Of a stretch of DNA of 6,086 nucleotides, positions 1-5,674 are shown piece after piece; the stretch's first letter is position 1, and each line of letters opens with the position of its first letter. Both the position numbers and the translations under genes were made by a program. Origin of the DNA: an uncultured Bacteroides sp. (GTDB lineage: Bacteria; Bacteroidota; Bacteroidia; Bacteroidales; Bacteroidaceae); the NCBI GenBank assembly GCA_934716785.1, contig CAKUYM010000267.1, positions 1 to 6,086 of the forward strand. Reading direction: 5' to 3'. Below the pieces are notes generated by a model. It was not told the origin of the DNA and did not search any database. It saw only the letters and a list, made by a program, of their open reading frames with translations.

Positions 1-1
1 C

Positions 2-880
2 CTCTGCAACTCTGACAAGACTGACGGTTTCTTGAAGAAAACCCACTCTTTCAAGAAAGGTGATTTCAGCGGAGCCTTCTTCCAGGCCGGTGTATCCGAA
101 CTGACAATGGCATGTATCTGCATCGGTATGTCACTTCACGGTGGTGTTATCGCCGCATGCGGCACATTCTTCGTATTCTCCGACTATATGAAACCCGCCA
201 TACGCATGGCTGCTTTGATGGAACAGCCCGTGAAATTCATCTGGACACATGATGCATTCCGCGTAGGAGAAGATGGTCCTACCCACGAGCCGGTGGAACA
301 GGAAGCACAAATCCGCCTGATGGAAAAGCTGAAAAACCATAAGGGGCACAACTCTATGCTGGTACTTCGTCCGGCTGACGTAGAAGAAACGACAATCGCA
401 TGGAAACTGGCAATGGAAAATACATCTACCCCGACAGGTTTGATTTTCTCCCGTCAGAATATCGCCAACCTTCCGGAAGGGACTGATTACAAACAAGCAG
501 CCAAAGGTGCATATATCGTAGCTGGTTCTGACGAAAACCCGGACGTTATTCTGGTAGCTTCCGGTTCTGAAGTTTCTACGTTGGTAGCAGGTACTGAATT
601 GCTTCGTAAAGATGGTGTGAAAGTACGCATCGTATCTGCTCCTTCCGAAGGCCTGTTCCGTAGCCAGCCGAAAGAATATCAAGAATCCATACTTCCGTCG
701 GATGCAAAAATCTTCGGTATGACTGCCGGTCTGCCTGTCACTCTTCAAGGCTTGGTTGGCTGCCATGGCAAAATTTGGGGATTGGAATCTTTCGGTTTCT
801 CCGCCCCTTATAAGGTATTGGACGAGAAACTCGGATTTACTGCCGAGAACGTATATAACCAAGTAAAAGCAATGCTCTAA
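2..880 (+). CDS. tkt: Transketolase, C-terminal part (5' end outside window)
   Basis: Transketolase moves two-carbon ketol units between sugar phosphates in the cytosolic non-oxidative pentose phosphate pathway, using thiamine diphosphate (TPP). The frame is open from base 2 and gives 292 residues, against about 670 for the family, so the N-terminal TPP pyrophosphate-binding domain lies upstream. Seen here: the pyrimidine-binding domain, with the catalytic glutamate in VSELTM (fragment residue 33, matching E. coli E411 by spacing), then THD (His83) and GEDGPTHEP (Asp91, His95, matching E. coli H461, D469 and H473 by spacing), then SRQN (Arg151, probable phosphate contact). The C-terminal domain follows, with VASGSEVSTLVAG and SFGFSAPYKVLDEKLGFT. 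The TTG at 32-34 is internal, not a start. The stop TAA shares its last A with the rpiB ATG, which suggests translational coupling. No frameshift or lost key residue is visible. Family identity is very secure. Confidence 0.96.
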   Translation, partial: LCNSDKTDGFLKKTHSFKKGDFSGAFFQAGVSELTMACICIGMSLHGGVIAACGTFFVFSDYMKPAIRMAALMEQPVKFIWTHDAFRVGEDGPTHEPVEQEAQIRLMEKLKNHKGHNSMLVLRPADVEETTIAWKLAMENTSTPTGLIFSRQNIANLPEGTDYKQAAKGAYIVAGSDENPDVILVASGSEVSTLVAGTELLRKDGVKVRIVSAPSEGLFRSQPKEYQESILPSDAKIFGMTAGLPVTLQGLVGCHGKIWGLESFGFSAPYKVLDEKLGFTAENVYNQVKAML

Positions 881-1320
881 TGAAAACAATAGGATTAGCA
901 TGCGACCATGCCGGCTTTGAATTGAAGGAATATGTCCGTGGCTGGCTGGAAGCAAAAGGCTGGGCTTATAAAGACTTTGGAACCAATTCTACCGCAAGCG
1001 TAGACTATCCTGACTATGCCCATCCGTTGGCCATTGCAGTAGAAGCGGGAGAATGTTACCCCGGTATTGCTATCTGCGGCAGCGGGAACGGAATCAATAT
1101 GACATTGAACAAGCACCAAGGGATTCGCGCTGCTCTCTGCTGGAATGCAGAAATCGCGCACTTGGCACGCCAACACAATGACGCTAACGTCTTGGTGATG
1201 CCGGGGCGTTTTATCAGTACAGAAGAAGCGAACATGATTCTGACCGAGTTCTTCTCAACGCAGTTTGAGGGAGGTCGCCATCAAAGACGCATCGACAAGA
1301 TTCCAGTAAATAGAGCCTGA
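880..1320 (+). CDS. rpiB: Ribose-5-phosphate isomerase B
   Basis: RpiB interconverts ribose 5-phosphate and ribulose 5-phosphate in the cytosol. The 146-residue product has the usual RpiB/LacAB length. It shows the N-terminal CDHAG motif (residues 8-12), DYPDYA (42-47), the active-site loop ICGSGNGINMTLNK with Cys66, RQHNDANVL with His99, and a C-terminal GGRHQRRIDKI with Arg133 and Arg137. These fall at the same positions as the E. coli RpiB catalytic Cys66 and His99 and the phosphate-binding arginines. The ATG overlaps the transketolase stop by one base. This fixes the start and implies cotranscription, so that the isomerase supplies ribose 5-phosphate for transketolase. The family also includes allose-6-phosphate and galactose-6-phosphate isomerases, but the pairing with tkt favours the ribose enzyme. 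A terminator follows at once. Confidence 0.95.
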   Translation: MKTIGLACDHAGFELKEYVRGWLEAKGWAYKDFGTNSTASVDYPDYAHPLAIAVEAGECYPGIAICGSGNGINMTLNKHQGIRAALCWNAEIAHLARQHNDANVLVMPGRFISTEEANMILTEFFSTQFEGGRHQRRIDKIPVNRA

Positions 1321-1339
1321 AGATAAACAATATGCAGAT

Positions 1340-1379
1340 ATAAAGCTGTTCTTCTCCTTGAAGAGCAGCTTTATTTTTT
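1340..1379 (+). terminator. Intrinsic terminator of the tkt-rpiB unit
   Basis: Bases 1340-1354 pair with 1360-1374 in a 15-bp stem with a single G-U wobble (T1349 with G1365) and a 5-base loop. A run of six T (1374-1379) follows directly. It starts 20 bases after the rpiB stop, on the strand that carries the gene. The opposite strand lacks a matching T run, so it should act mainly on plus-strand transcripts. Confidence 0.9.
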
Positions 1380-1468
1380 ATAATTAGGGTAACACTTTCG
1401 ATATAAACGACAAACTGGTCTACAACATGCCTGACCTACGCAGCAAATTCAATAACCTCTTTAGACTA

Positions 1469-1499
1469 TTACATACTTTTCCTGAGGAAAAGTATGTAA
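1469..1499. repeat. 31-base perfect inverted repeat, 15-bp arms
   Basis: Arm 1469-1483 is the exact reverse complement of 1485-1499, around the single base G1484. As single strand it would fold as a 13-bp stem with a CTGAG loop. It lies 38 bases beyond the stop of the minus-strand DUF456 gene and about 90 bases past the rpiB terminator. Neither strand has a T run after it, so it is not a textbook intrinsic terminator. It could still end or protect the DUF456 transcript, bind a dimeric protein, or be a copy of a dispersed palindromic repeat. The symmetry is seen directly; the role is unknown. Confidence 0.7.
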
Positions 1500-1536
1500 A
1501 TATTGGGAAGTGTGATAAGACCGGTATCTGCGTGTG

Positions 1537-2037
1537 CTAAGAAAAGCTACCGACAAGACTTATAATAAATTGATAGCAGAAATAACCGCAAACAACGAAT
1601 TTCAGCAGTGTGCCAAGAATAAATCCGAGCAATGAGCCTAATCCGGATTTCAGCGCCTTGGAGAAATCCTTATTACCTAACAGTTCACCGATTACTGCTC
1701 CTAAAAAAGGACCGAGAATAATCCCCAAAGGCAGGAAAAGCAACCCGACCAACGTCCCGATTATACATCCCCAACTACCCCATTTACTGCCACCGCTATA
1801 CTTACTTCCCAGCATTGGAGTGAAGTAATCCACCACCTGCAACATCGCTACAATCAACAGCCATACAATCAATTGCGTGGTGCTATACTCCACCTTACCC
1901 GTGAAATGAAGAATGACCAAGCCCAAATATGCGACAGGCGGACCAGGCACTATAGGAAGTATGCACCCTGCAAGCCCGACTATCAAACAAACAACACTTA
2001 TCGCAATCAAAATAATATCCAGCATAATCTTATCCAT
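1537..2037 (-). CDS. DUF456 family integral membrane protein
   Basis: The product is 166 residues from the ATG at 2037-2035 and ends at TAG 1539-1537. It is strongly hydrophobic, with about four to five likely membrane segments (near residues 6-26, 34-45, 54-73, 91-117 and 133-160). Recognisable family features are GLAGCILPIVPGPP (residues 21-34), HFTGKVEYST (44-53), a GGSKWGSWG turn (82-90) and glycine-rich helices, including LGPFLGAVIGELLG (108-121) and SGLGSLLGFILGTLLK (131-146). These match my memory of DUF456 proteins, which are inner-membrane proteins without an assigned function. A GTG at 2076-2074 would add 13 residues (MEKTITLYCTDIK), but it lies almost on the predicted transcription start and the extra residues are not family-like. 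ATG 2025-2023 (MLDIIL) is an alternative giving 162 residues. It stands alone, convergent with rpiB and divergent from the gene at 2165. Confidence 0.85.
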   Translation of the reverse strand: MDKIMLDIILIAISVVCLIVGLAGCILPIVPGPPVAYLGLVILHFTGKVEYSTTQLIVWLLIVAMLQVVDYFTPMLGSKYSGGSKWGSWGCIIGTLVGLLFLPLGIILGPFLGAVIGELLGNKDFSKALKSGLGSLLGFILGTLLKFVVCGYFCYQFIISLVGSFS

Positions 2038-2083
2038 TTTTATATCAGTGCAGTACAAAGTTATAGTTTTTTCCACCCATTTA

Positions 2084-2091
2084 CAAATATA
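2084..2091 (-). promoter_or_regulatory. Putative -7 promoter element for the DUF456 gene
   Basis: Read on the minus strand, 2091-2084 is TATATTTG, a full match to the Bacteroides -7 consensus TAnnTTTG. No clear TTTG -33 box is seen at the expected distance. Transcription would start near 2077, giving a leader of about 40 bases to the ATG at 2037. This is the main argument against the upstream GTG start. Confidence 0.45.
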
Positions 2092-2096
2092 AATGT

Positions 2097-2104
2097 TATC
2101 TTTG
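2097..2104 (+). promoter_or_regulatory. Putative -7 promoter element for the zinc-ribbon flavoprotein gene
   Basis: TATCTTTG matches the Bacteroides -7 consensus TAnnTTTG on the plus strand. The -33 region is only T-rich (2067-2072), with no TTTG. The start would fall near 2110, leaving a leader of about 55 bases to the ATG at 2165. It lies 5 bases from the opposing -7 element at 2084-2091, so both promoters share one control region. Confidence 0.5.
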
Positions 2105-2164
2105 TCTCTGTAAATAAGTAAAAATCAAATTAATATATTCCACTTCACTTAAATAATCAGAACT

Positions 2165-2866
2165 ATGAATAACATCGAAATAATAGAAAACATAATTCGC
2201 AGACAGAATATTAGTTTTATAAGTTCGGTAGATGAGAATGGTTACCCCAACACAAAGGCAATGCTGGCACCCGCCAAGCAAGAAGGCATCCGAACATTCT
2301 ACTGGCACACTAATAGCCTGTCTGTGAAAATCAAGCAATACCGAAACAATCCGAAAGCTTGCATTTACTTTTGCGATGAACATTCTTTCGAGGGAGTGAT
2401 GTTGAAAGGTATCATGGAAGTAGTTGACGATTTAGATACCAAAAAAGCCATTTGGAAAGACGAGTTCTCCATCTACTATCAAGATGGAGTGGATGGTGGA
2501 GATTTTACATTACTAAGATTTACAGCCGAGTCTGGCCGTTATTACAGCAATTTCAACTCAACAAGTTTTGTAATAGGGAAAGAAGATAATGCAAATGATC
2601 CGATTTGTCAAAGTTGTGGTATGAATATGAAAGCGGCAGAAGAGTTCGGTACGAATGCCGATGGGACTATTAATCAGGAGTATTGTCATTACTGTTATCA
2701 GAATGGAGCATTTACCCGCAATATAACCATGACTGAGATACTGGAAACAAACCTGAAATATCTCGACCATTGGAATACAGAAACAGGAAACAACTTTACT
2801 CCTGACGAAGCACGTCCCATACTCTACGAGTTTTTATCAACCCTTAAGCGTTGGAAGAAAGACTAA
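2165..2866 (+). CDS. Pyridoxamine 5'-phosphate oxidase-like protein with C-terminal zinc ribbon
   Basis: The 233-residue product has two parts. Residues 1-135 resemble the split-barrel flavin-binding fold of the PNPOx-like / general stress protein 26 group: ISFISSVDENGYPNTKAML (16-34), FYWHTNSLSVKIKQYRNNPKACIYF (45-69) and GVMLKGIMEVVDD (77-89). Residues 146-184 form a putative zinc ribbon with two Cys pairs, C148-x2-C151 and C174-x2-C177, in the pattern CQSCGM...FGTNADGT...EYCHYCYQNGAFT. A helical tail (about 186-233) follows. Members of the first group bind FMN or related cofactors, but substrates are mostly unknown, so no reaction can be assigned. The ATG at 2165 begins directly before the domain and is preceded by an A-rich leader. 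The gene is visibly richer in A+T than the downstream oxidoreductase operon, at least near its 5' end. It appears to be transcribed alone. Confidence 0.88.
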   Translation: MNNIEIIENIIRRQNISFISSVDENGYPNTKAMLAPAKQEGIRTFYWHTNSLSVKIKQYRNNPKACIYFCDEHSFEGVMLKGIMEVVDDLDTKKAIWKDEFSIYYQDGVDGGDFTLLRFTAESGRYYSNFNSTSFVIGKEDNANDPICQSCGMNMKAAEEFGTNADGTINQEYCHYCYQNGAFTRNITMTEILETNLKYLDHWNTETGNNFTPDEARPILYEFLSTLKRWKKD

Positions 2867-2880
2867 CCTTTTTCCTACGA

Positions 2881-2927
2881 AGATGGGAGTAACGATCGGG
2901 GCTTGCAATCCCTTTTTTCTCCCATTT
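2881..2927 (+). terminator. Possible weak stem-loop terminator after the zinc-ribbon gene
   Basis: ATGGGAG at 2883-2889 pairs with CTCCCAT at 2919-2925, and the ends may extend by one or two weak pairs. The loop is long (29 bases). It contains a GGGG...CCC pairing followed by six T (2913-2918), so a short inner hairpin plus T run is an alternative fold. The position, 15 bases after the stop, suits a terminator, but the structure is poor. Confidence 0.35.
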
Positions 2928-2986
2928 CAATTATTTATTCCTCTTAATATGCAATAAACTCAAAACGTTGCAAATTTCCGTCCACG

Positions 2987-3020
2987 TTTGCCCCTTTTAC
3001 ATAAATAAAAACTATCTTTG
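2987..3020 (+). promoter_or_regulatory. Putative Bacteroides-type promoter of the oxidoreductase operon
   Basis: TTTG at 2987-2990 and TATCTTTG at 3013-3020 match the Bacteroides -33 and -7 consensus (TTTG and TAnnTTTG). They are separated by 22 bases, slightly longer than usual. Transcription would start near 3026, a short distance before the ATG codons at 3040 and 3049. No second promoter is evident before the ferredoxin gene, so this one probably serves the whole operon. Confidence 0.6.
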
Positions 3021-3039
3021 CGTTTCAGAATCCCGAAAG

Positions 3040-3330
3040 ATGAAAGAAATGGAACAGATAGAAAACCTAAAAGAGCTTATCAATCAGGGAGACGTGGACA
3101 GAGCAATTGAGCAATTGGACCAGCTTCTTGAGGACACTTCTATCGAAATGAAGAAAGATGTCCTTTACTATTTGCGGGGAAATGCCTACCGGAAAAAGGG
3201 AGACTGGAAACAGACTCTGGATAATTACCAGTATGCCATCGAGATCAATCCCGACAGTCCTGCCGCCCAAGCAAGAAGAATGGTGATAGATATCCTCAAC
3301 TTTTACCACAAGGATATGTTCAATCAATAA
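3040..3330 (+). CDS. Small tetratricopeptide repeat (TPR) protein
   Basis: The 96-residue product is highly charged, with no signal peptide or membrane segment. Residues 40-73 form one good TPR unit: DVLYYLRGNAYRKKGDWKQ followed by TLDNYQYAIEINPDS, with the Gly47, Ala49-Tyr50, Tyr63, Ala66 and Pro71 pattern. Residues 7-32 look like the second half of a degenerate repeat ahead of it. TPR units are protein-binding helical hairpins, so a scaffold or assembly role is possible, but none is shown. The frame stays open upstream to a TTG at 2968, which lies before the predicted promoter, so ATG 3040 is preferred; ATG 3049 is also possible. It is 41 bases ahead of the ferredoxin subunit gene and probably the first gene of that operon. 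Confidence 0.8.
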   Translation: MKEMEQIENLKELINQGDVDRAIEQLDQLLEDTSIEMKKDVLYYLRGNAYRKKGDWKQTLDNYQYAIEINPDSPAAQARRMVIDILNFYHKDMFNQ

Positions 3331-3371
3331 TCAATGACCGAATTCAAAGATAACGTAATAAAATAAAGATT

Positions 3372-3599
3372 ATGGCAAAAATCAAAGGAGCAATCGTAGT
3401 CGACACGGAGCGTTGCAAAGGATGCAACCTATGTGTAGTGGCGTGTCCGCTCGATGTAATCACCCTCAATAAAGAGGTGAATATGAAAGGCTATAACTAT
3501 GCCTATCAAGTAAAGGAAGATACCTGCAACGGATGCAGCTCGTGCGCAACGGTTTGTCCCGACGGATGTATCTCTGTGTATAAAGTAAAAGTAGAATAA
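3372..3599 (+). CDS. 2-oxoacid:ferredoxin oxidoreductase, delta (2x[4Fe-4S] ferredoxin) subunit
   Basis: A 75-residue ferredoxin-like protein with two classic cluster motifs: C15-x2-C18-x2-C21-x3-C25-P and C52-x2-C55-x2-C58-x3-C62-P. By the usual pattern, the first three Cys of one motif and the last of the other hold each [4Fe-4S] cluster. Cys66 is an additional cysteine. The two motifs are separated by a longer linker (about residues 27-51) than in clostridial ferredoxins, as in KorD/VorD/PorD subunits. It would carry electrons from the TPP site of the alpha-beta core to external ferredoxin. Its gene sits 11 bases before the alpha subunit gene, which supports a dedicated subunit rather than a free ferredoxin. 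Whether it should be called korD, vorD or porD depends on the unknown substrate. Confidence 0.92.
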   Translation: MAKIKGAIVVDTERCKGCNLCVVACPLDVITLNKEVNMKGYNYAYQVKEDTCNGCSSCATVCPDGCISVYKVKVE

Positions 3600-3610
3600 A
3601 AGGAAAGAAT

Positions 3611-4693
3611 ATGGCAGAAGAAGTTGTATTAATGAAAGGAAACGAAGCCATCGCCCACGCAGCTATCCGTTGCGGCGCGGACGGATACTTCGGTTATCCT
3701 ATTACTCCCCAATCGGAAGTGTTGGAAACGCTTGCCGAATTGAAACCGTGGGAAACAACCGGCATGGTTGTACTTCAGGCAGAAAGTGAAGTGGCAGCTA
3801 TCAATATGGTGTATGGTGGCGCAGGCAGCGGAAAGATGGTGATGACGTCATCTTCAAGCCCCGGTGTCAGTTTGAAACAGGAAGGTATCTCCTACATCGC
3901 AGGCGCCGAACTTCCTTGTCTGATTGTAAACGTGATGCGTGGTGGCCCCGGACTGGGAACTATCCAACCGAGCCAAGCCGACTACTTCCAGACTGTAAAA
4001 GGCGGTGGTCACGGTGACTACAGATTGATTGCCCTCGCTCCGGCATCCGTGCAGGAAATGGCGGACTTCGTTGCATTAGGATTCGAATTGGCTTTCAAAT
4101 ACCGCAACCCTGCCATCATCCTTGCCGACGGCGTTATCGGACAGATGATGGAAAAAGTGGTTCTTCCCGCACAAAAACCGCGCCGCACGGAAGAGGAAGT
4201 CATCGCACAATGCCCATGGGCTACCACCGGAAAAGCCAAAGGTCGCAAACCGAACATTATCACCTCCCTCGAACTGAAACCGGAAGCAATGGAGATAAAC
4301 AATCTCCGCTTTCAAGCCAAATACCGCGAAATCGAGAAAAATGAAGTGCGCTTCGAAGAGATAAACTGCGAAGATGCAGAATATCTGATCATCGCATTCG
4401 GGTCAATGGCACGTATCGGTCAGAAAGCAATGGAACTGGCGCGTGAAAAAGGTATCAAAGTGGGTATCCTTCGTCCTATCACCCTGTGGCCGGTCCCGAC
4501 AAAGGCAATTGCCGCTTATGCCGATAAGGTGAAAGGCATGCTCGTCACGGAACTGAACGCCGGACAGATGATTGAAGATGTCCGTTTGGCCGTGAACGGT
4601 AAAGTGAAGGTAGAACATTTCGGACGTCTCGGCGGTATCGTTCCCGATCCGGATGAAATTGTTGCTGCTTTGGAAGAAAAAATAATCAAATAA
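3611..4693 (+). CDS. vorB: 2-oxoacid:ferredoxin oxidoreductase, alpha subunit (VorB/KorA type)
   Basis: The 360-residue product is the alpha subunit of a four-subunit 2-oxoacid:ferredoxin oxidoreductase, which oxidatively decarboxylates a 2-oxoacid with CoA to acyl-CoA, CO2 and reduced ferredoxin. The N-terminal pyrimidine-binding domain (about 1-190) shows GYPITPQSEV (28-37), QAESEVAAINM (56-66, containing the glutamate expected to activate TPP), TSSSSPGVSLKQEG (79-92) and MRGGPGLGTIQPSQAD (from 109). The C-terminal transketolase-C-like domain (about 250-355) shows AFGSMARIGQKAMELA and LRPITLWPVP. There is no N-terminal gamma fusion of the KorA type, and gamma is a separate gene downstream. 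An AAGGA at 3600-3604, six bases before the ATG, is a plausible Shine-Dalgarno site. Such proteins are often labelled 3-methyl-2-oxobutanoate dehydrogenase VorB, but the substrate could equally be 2-oxoglutarate or another 2-oxoacid. Confidence 0.93.
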   Translation: MAEEVVLMKGNEAIAHAAIRCGADGYFGYPITPQSEVLETLAELKPWETTGMVVLQAESEVAAINMVYGGAGSGKMVMTSSSSPGVSLKQEGISYIAGAELPCLIVNVMRGGPGLGTIQPSQADYFQTVKGGGHGDYRLIALAPASVQEMADFVALGFELAFKYRNPAIILADGVIGQMMEKVVLPAQKPRRTEEEVIAQCPWATTGKAKGRKPNIITSLELKPEAMEINNLRFQAKYREIEKNEVRFEEINCEDAEYLIIAFGSMARIGQKAMELAREKGIKVGILRPITLWPVPTKAIAAYADKVKGMLVTELNAGQMIEDVRLAVNGKVKVEHFGRLGGIVPDPDEIVAALEEKIIK

Positions 4694-4700
4694 CGAAACG

Positions 4701-4877
4701 ATGAATCCTGATAAAATAAGAAACATACTGAACATCCTCTTTATGATACTGGCTCTTGCAGCCATCATCACTTACTTCGTCGTAGGAAAGGAAGATTTTA
4801 AAATGTTTATTTACGTATGCGGCGCGGCAATCTTTGTCAAGCTGATGGAGTTTTTTATACGGTTCACCAACAGATAA
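4701..4877 (+). CDS. Small two-helix membrane protein inside the oxidoreductase operon
   Basis: A 58-residue frame runs from ATG 4701 to TAA 4875-4877. It fills the gap between the alpha and beta genes, 7 bases after the alpha stop and 12 before the beta start. Two hydrophobic segments are evident: about residues 7-28 (ILNILFMILALAAIITYFVV) and about 35-53 (MFIYVCGAAIFVKLMEFF). They are joined by a short charged loop, GKEDFK. The ends carry Lys and Arg (MNPDKIRN, FIRFTNR), so both termini are probably cytoplasmic. I do not recognise a family. The tight fit between two core subunit genes, and the beta Shine-Dalgarno site overlapping its stop, argue that it is translated. A membrane anchor or accessory role for the otherwise soluble enzyme is a guess. 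Confidence 0.8.
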   Translation: MNPDKIRNILNILFMILALAAIITYFVVGKEDFKMFIYVCGAAIFVKLMEFFIRFTNR

Positions 4878-4881
4878 GGAG
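4876..4881 (+). promoter_or_regulatory. Strong Shine-Dalgarno site for the beta subunit
   Basis: AAGGAG lies 8 bases before the ATG at 4890 and overlaps the TAA stop of the 58-residue gene. Clear Shine-Dalgarno sites are uncommon in Bacteroides-type genomes. The overlap suggests that ribosomes finishing the small gene re-start on the beta subunit. Confidence 0.65.
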
Positions 4882-4889
4882 ATGAAGTT

Positions 4890-5654
4890 ATGACTAAAGA
4901 AGAAATAATCAAACCCGAGAATCTGGTTTACAAAAAACCGACTCTGATGAATGATAACGCCATGCACTACTGCCCGGGTTGCAGTCACGGCGTGGTACAC
5001 AAACTCATTGCCGAAGTAATAGAGGAAATGGGAATGGAAGAAAAGACGGTGGGAATCTCTCCGGTGGGATGCGCGGTTTTCGCCTACAATTATCTGGACA
5101 TTGACTGGCAGGAAGCGGCACACGGACGTGCTCCCGCTGTGGCAACTGCCGTGAAGCGCCTGTGGCCGGATCGCCTTGTATTCACCTATCAGGGCGATGG
5201 CGACTTGGCCTGCATCGGTACGGCCGAAACCATCCACGCCTTGAACCGTGGCGAAAATATCACGATAATCTTTATCAACAATGCTATCTACGGTATGACC
5301 GGCGGTCAGATGGCTCCGACCACATTGGTAGGTATGAAGAGTTCTACTTGCCCTTACGGACGTGACGTAAAGCTACACGGCTATCCGTTGAAGATGACAG
5401 AACTCGCAGCCCAATTGGAAGGTACCGCCTACGTGACCCGTCAGTCCGTACAGTCCGTTCCCGCCATTCGTAAGGCAAAGAAGGCCATCCGTAAGGCTTT
5501 CGAGAATTCCATGAACGGCAAAGGTTCCAATTTGGTAGAAATCGTTGCTACTTGCAGTTCCGGTTGGAAGATGACTCCCGAAAAGGCAAACAAATGGATG
5601 GAAGAACACATGTTCCCGTTCTATCCGTTAGGTGATTTAAAAGATAAAGAATAA
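4890..5654 (+). CDS. korB: 2-oxoacid:ferredoxin oxidoreductase, beta subunit (TPP-binding)
   Basis: The 254-residue product is the TPP pyrophosphate-binding beta subunit. Seen: HYCPGCSHG (26-34) with Cys28 and Cys31, PVGCAVF with Cys61, HGRAPAVATAVK (78-89), and the TPP/Mg motif GDGD (102-105) running through NN (130-131) to IYGMTGGQMAPTT (133-145). A late cysteine, Cys222 in VEIVATCSSGW, completes the four-cysteine set that holds the single [4Fe-4S] cluster in related beta subunits. This assignment rests on motif comparison from memory. Length fits the short, non-fused beta subunits of 2-oxoglutarate and branched-chain 2-oxoacid enzymes. The start is fixed by AAGGAG eight bases upstream. It is followed after 20 bases by the gamma gene. 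KorB is a conventional label, and the substrate is not proven. Confidence 0.93.
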   Translation: MTKEEIIKPENLVYKKPTLMNDNAMHYCPGCSHGVVHKLIAEVIEEMGMEEKTVGISPVGCAVFAYNYLDIDWQEAAHGRAPAVATAVKRLWPDRLVFTYQGDGDLACIGTAETIHALNRGENITIIFINNAIYGMTGGQMAPTTLVGMKSSTCPYGRDVKLHGYPLKMTELAAQLEGTAYVTRQSVQSVPAIRKAKKAIRKAFENSMNGKGSNLVEIVATCSSGWKMTPEKANKWMEEHMFPFYPLGDLKDKE

Positions 5655-5674
5655 CGCTAAAAGTCAACAGAACA

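Noticed and set aside
32..34. TTG at 32 as the start of the first gene
   Set aside because: The frame is open to the window edge and the residues before it continue the transketolase. The gene is simply cut by the window.
131..955. Long minus-strand open frame opposite transketolase and rpiB
   Set aside because: It is an antisense shadow of two genes with intact family motifs. Its translation is rich in Cys, His and Phe with no recognisable domain.
1340..1379. rpiB terminator acting as a two-way terminator for the DUF456 gene
   Set aside because: On the minus strand the stem is followed by TATATCTGC rather than a T run, and it lies over 150 bases from the DUF456 stop.
1610..2121. Plus-strand open frames (1610-1828 and 1873-2121) opposite DUF456
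   Set aside because: Both are Pro/Asn-rich shadow translations of a clear membrane protein gene on the other strand.
2968..3039. TTG start at 2968 extending the TPR protein by 24 residues
   Set aside because: It lies upstream of the predicted -33 and -7 boxes, and the extension is not TPR-like. ATG 3040 fits better.
3331..3371. Separate promoter for the ferredoxin subunit
   Set aside because: The 41-base A+T-rich gap has no TAnnTTTG match, so readthrough from the TPR gene is simpler.
4686..5237. 183-residue minus-strand open frame over the small membrane gene and korB
   Set aside because: It lies antisense to the beta subunit, its composition is typical of a reverse-complement shadow, and no promoter or domain is seen.
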